Part shown: positions 5,762 to 5,997 of the stretch, one piece after another
Numbering within the stretch: position 1 is the stretch's first letter
How the letters are laid out: each line of letters begins with the position of its first letter
Assembly: GCA_013204685.1 (NCBI GenBank)
Contig: JABMSC010000160.1
Span: forward strand, 1 to 5,997
DNA length: 5,997 nt
Origin: Candidatus Omnitrophota bacterium
Lineage (GTDB): Bacteria > Omnitrophota > Gorgyraeia > Tantalellales > Tantalellaceae
Direction: 5' to 3'
Program-made: the position numbers and the translations under genes
Notes under the pieces: generated by a model
The model's input: only the letters and a program-made list of their open reading frames with translations
Databases searched by the model: none
What the model was told of the DNA's origin: nothing

Positions 5762-5801
5762 AAAACCAAAACCTCTATTTTTTAATAGAGCTTTTGGTTT
5801 T
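5762..5801. terminator. Terminator-like long hairpin ending repeat unit 1
   Basis: The arms aaaaccaaaacctctatt (5762-5779) and aatagagcttttggtttt (5784-5801) pair at 17 of 18 positions, with one mismatch (5772/5791), around a TTTT loop. The arms begin with A runs and end with T runs, so it could stop transcription from either direction. It follows the folded part of the unit on the plus strand. Confidence 0.45.
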
Positions 5802-5803
5802 AA

Positions 5804-5932
5804 TGGCGTGCCAGAGAGGCCGTTCCGGGCTACAATGCTCTTTTTCATCGCATTGCTTAACGCCCTTCTCGGCATCAACCTTTGGCTTCGCCAAAGAACG
5901 CGATTCGGCGCTTCGCGCCTCTCCTTCTGCCA
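5804..5932. other. Predicted multi-hairpin structure of repeat unit 2
   Basis: Same fold as unit 1, shifted by 178. Hairpin ctttggc/gccaaag (5880-5886/5890-5896) differs from unit 1 by a C-G to G-C swap. Hairpin ggcgc/gcgcc (5907-5911/5915-5919) differs by A-T to G-C. In the caatgc/gcattg hairpin the inner pair 5841/5847 is T-A instead of C-G. All three preserve pairing. Confidence 0.45.
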
Positions 5933-5939
5933 GCTATGT

Positions 5940-5979
5940 AAAACCAAAACCTCTATTTTTTAATAGAGCTTTTGGTTTT
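5940..5979. terminator. Terminator-like long hairpin ending repeat unit 2
   Basis: Identical to the hairpin at 5762-5801, with arms 5940-5957 and 5962-5979, including the same single mismatch. No base of this 40-bp block differs between the two units. Confidence 0.45.
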
Positions 5980-5997
5980 AATGGCGTGCCAGAGAGG

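Larger units (their letters stand above)
5626..5997. repeat. Tandem array with 178-bp period (two full units plus start of a third)
   Basis: Unit 1 is 5626-5803, unit 2 is 5804-5981, and a third begins at 5982 and leaves the window after 16 bases. The period is exactly 178. The two full units differ at eight positions: 5647, 5663, 5669, 5691, 5707, 5713, 5732 and 5738, plus 178 in unit 2. There are no gaps. Since 178 is not a multiple of three, the same sequence is read in different frames in successive units, which argues against a coding repeat. Each unit has a folded part of about 130 bases followed by a long A/T-rich hairpin. The array starts 25 bases from the start codon of the pabC-like gene. 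Confidence 0.93.

Noticed and set aside
5625..5963. Open frame of 112 codons across the tandem array (and a 63-codon frame on the other strand)
   Set aside because: The 178-base period shifts the frame, so the two units encode unrelated peptides. No ribosome site precedes it, and the changes between units follow base pairing rather than codon positions.
5626..5997. Integron attC array or CRISPR array
   Set aside because: A heptamer gcttaac (5677-5683) fits the attC RYYYAAC box, but no matching GTTRRRY partner or cassette gene was found. The units are contiguous and far too long for CRISPR repeats, with no spacers.

Overview
The window comes from a Gram-negative (diderm) bacterium. It carries two genes of lipopolysaccharide synthesis side by side, lpxD (lipid A) and hldD (the core sugar heptose). 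Base composition is moderate to slightly AT-rich, and most genes have strong Shine-Dalgarno sites. Protein style and the abundance of small intergenic palindromes suggest an uncultured lineage such as Omnitrophota, but that is an impression, not something the sequence proves.

Layout, left to right. (1) 18-131: a complete tRNA-Arg(CCG) with encoded CCA, followed by a terminator. (2) 138-334: a roughly 200-bp non-coding element. Its right end is an exact 26-bp copy of the tRNA 3' end and its left end is an inverted, slightly diverged copy. (3) 335-559: no gene; a good promoter lies at 483-511. (4) 560-904: an HU-type nucleoid protein with its own promoter, Shine-Dalgarno site and terminator. 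(5) 909-941: a palindrome with arms ccccgtta/taacgggg, which recurs at 4906-4940. (6) 976-3068: promoter, then lpxD and hldD as a likely two-gene operon. (7) 3091-4227, minus strand: a membrane-anchored diguanylate cyclase, tail to tail with hldD and divergent from the next gene. (8) 4404-4892: a stand-alone rubrerythrin-like diiron protein. (9) 4953-5600, minus strand: an aminodeoxychorismate-lyase (PabC) type domain, tail to tail with the diiron gene. A terminator-shaped palindrome lies inside its coding sequence. (10) 5626-5997: a tandem array with an exact 178-bp period, two full units and the start of a third, running off the window.

The coding genes are ordinary housekeeping functions: chromosome packaging, outer-membrane synthesis, c-di-GMP signalling, peroxide or iron handling, and folate synthesis. 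The unusual material is non-coding. The strongest signal is the 178-bp array. The two full units differ at eight positions. Six of these form three base-pair-preserving double changes inside predicted hairpins, and the other two fall in loops. This points to selection on a folded single strand, RNA or DNA, rather than on a protein. The tRNA-derived element and the two ccccgtta palindromes suggest that the genome carries several small structured repeat families.
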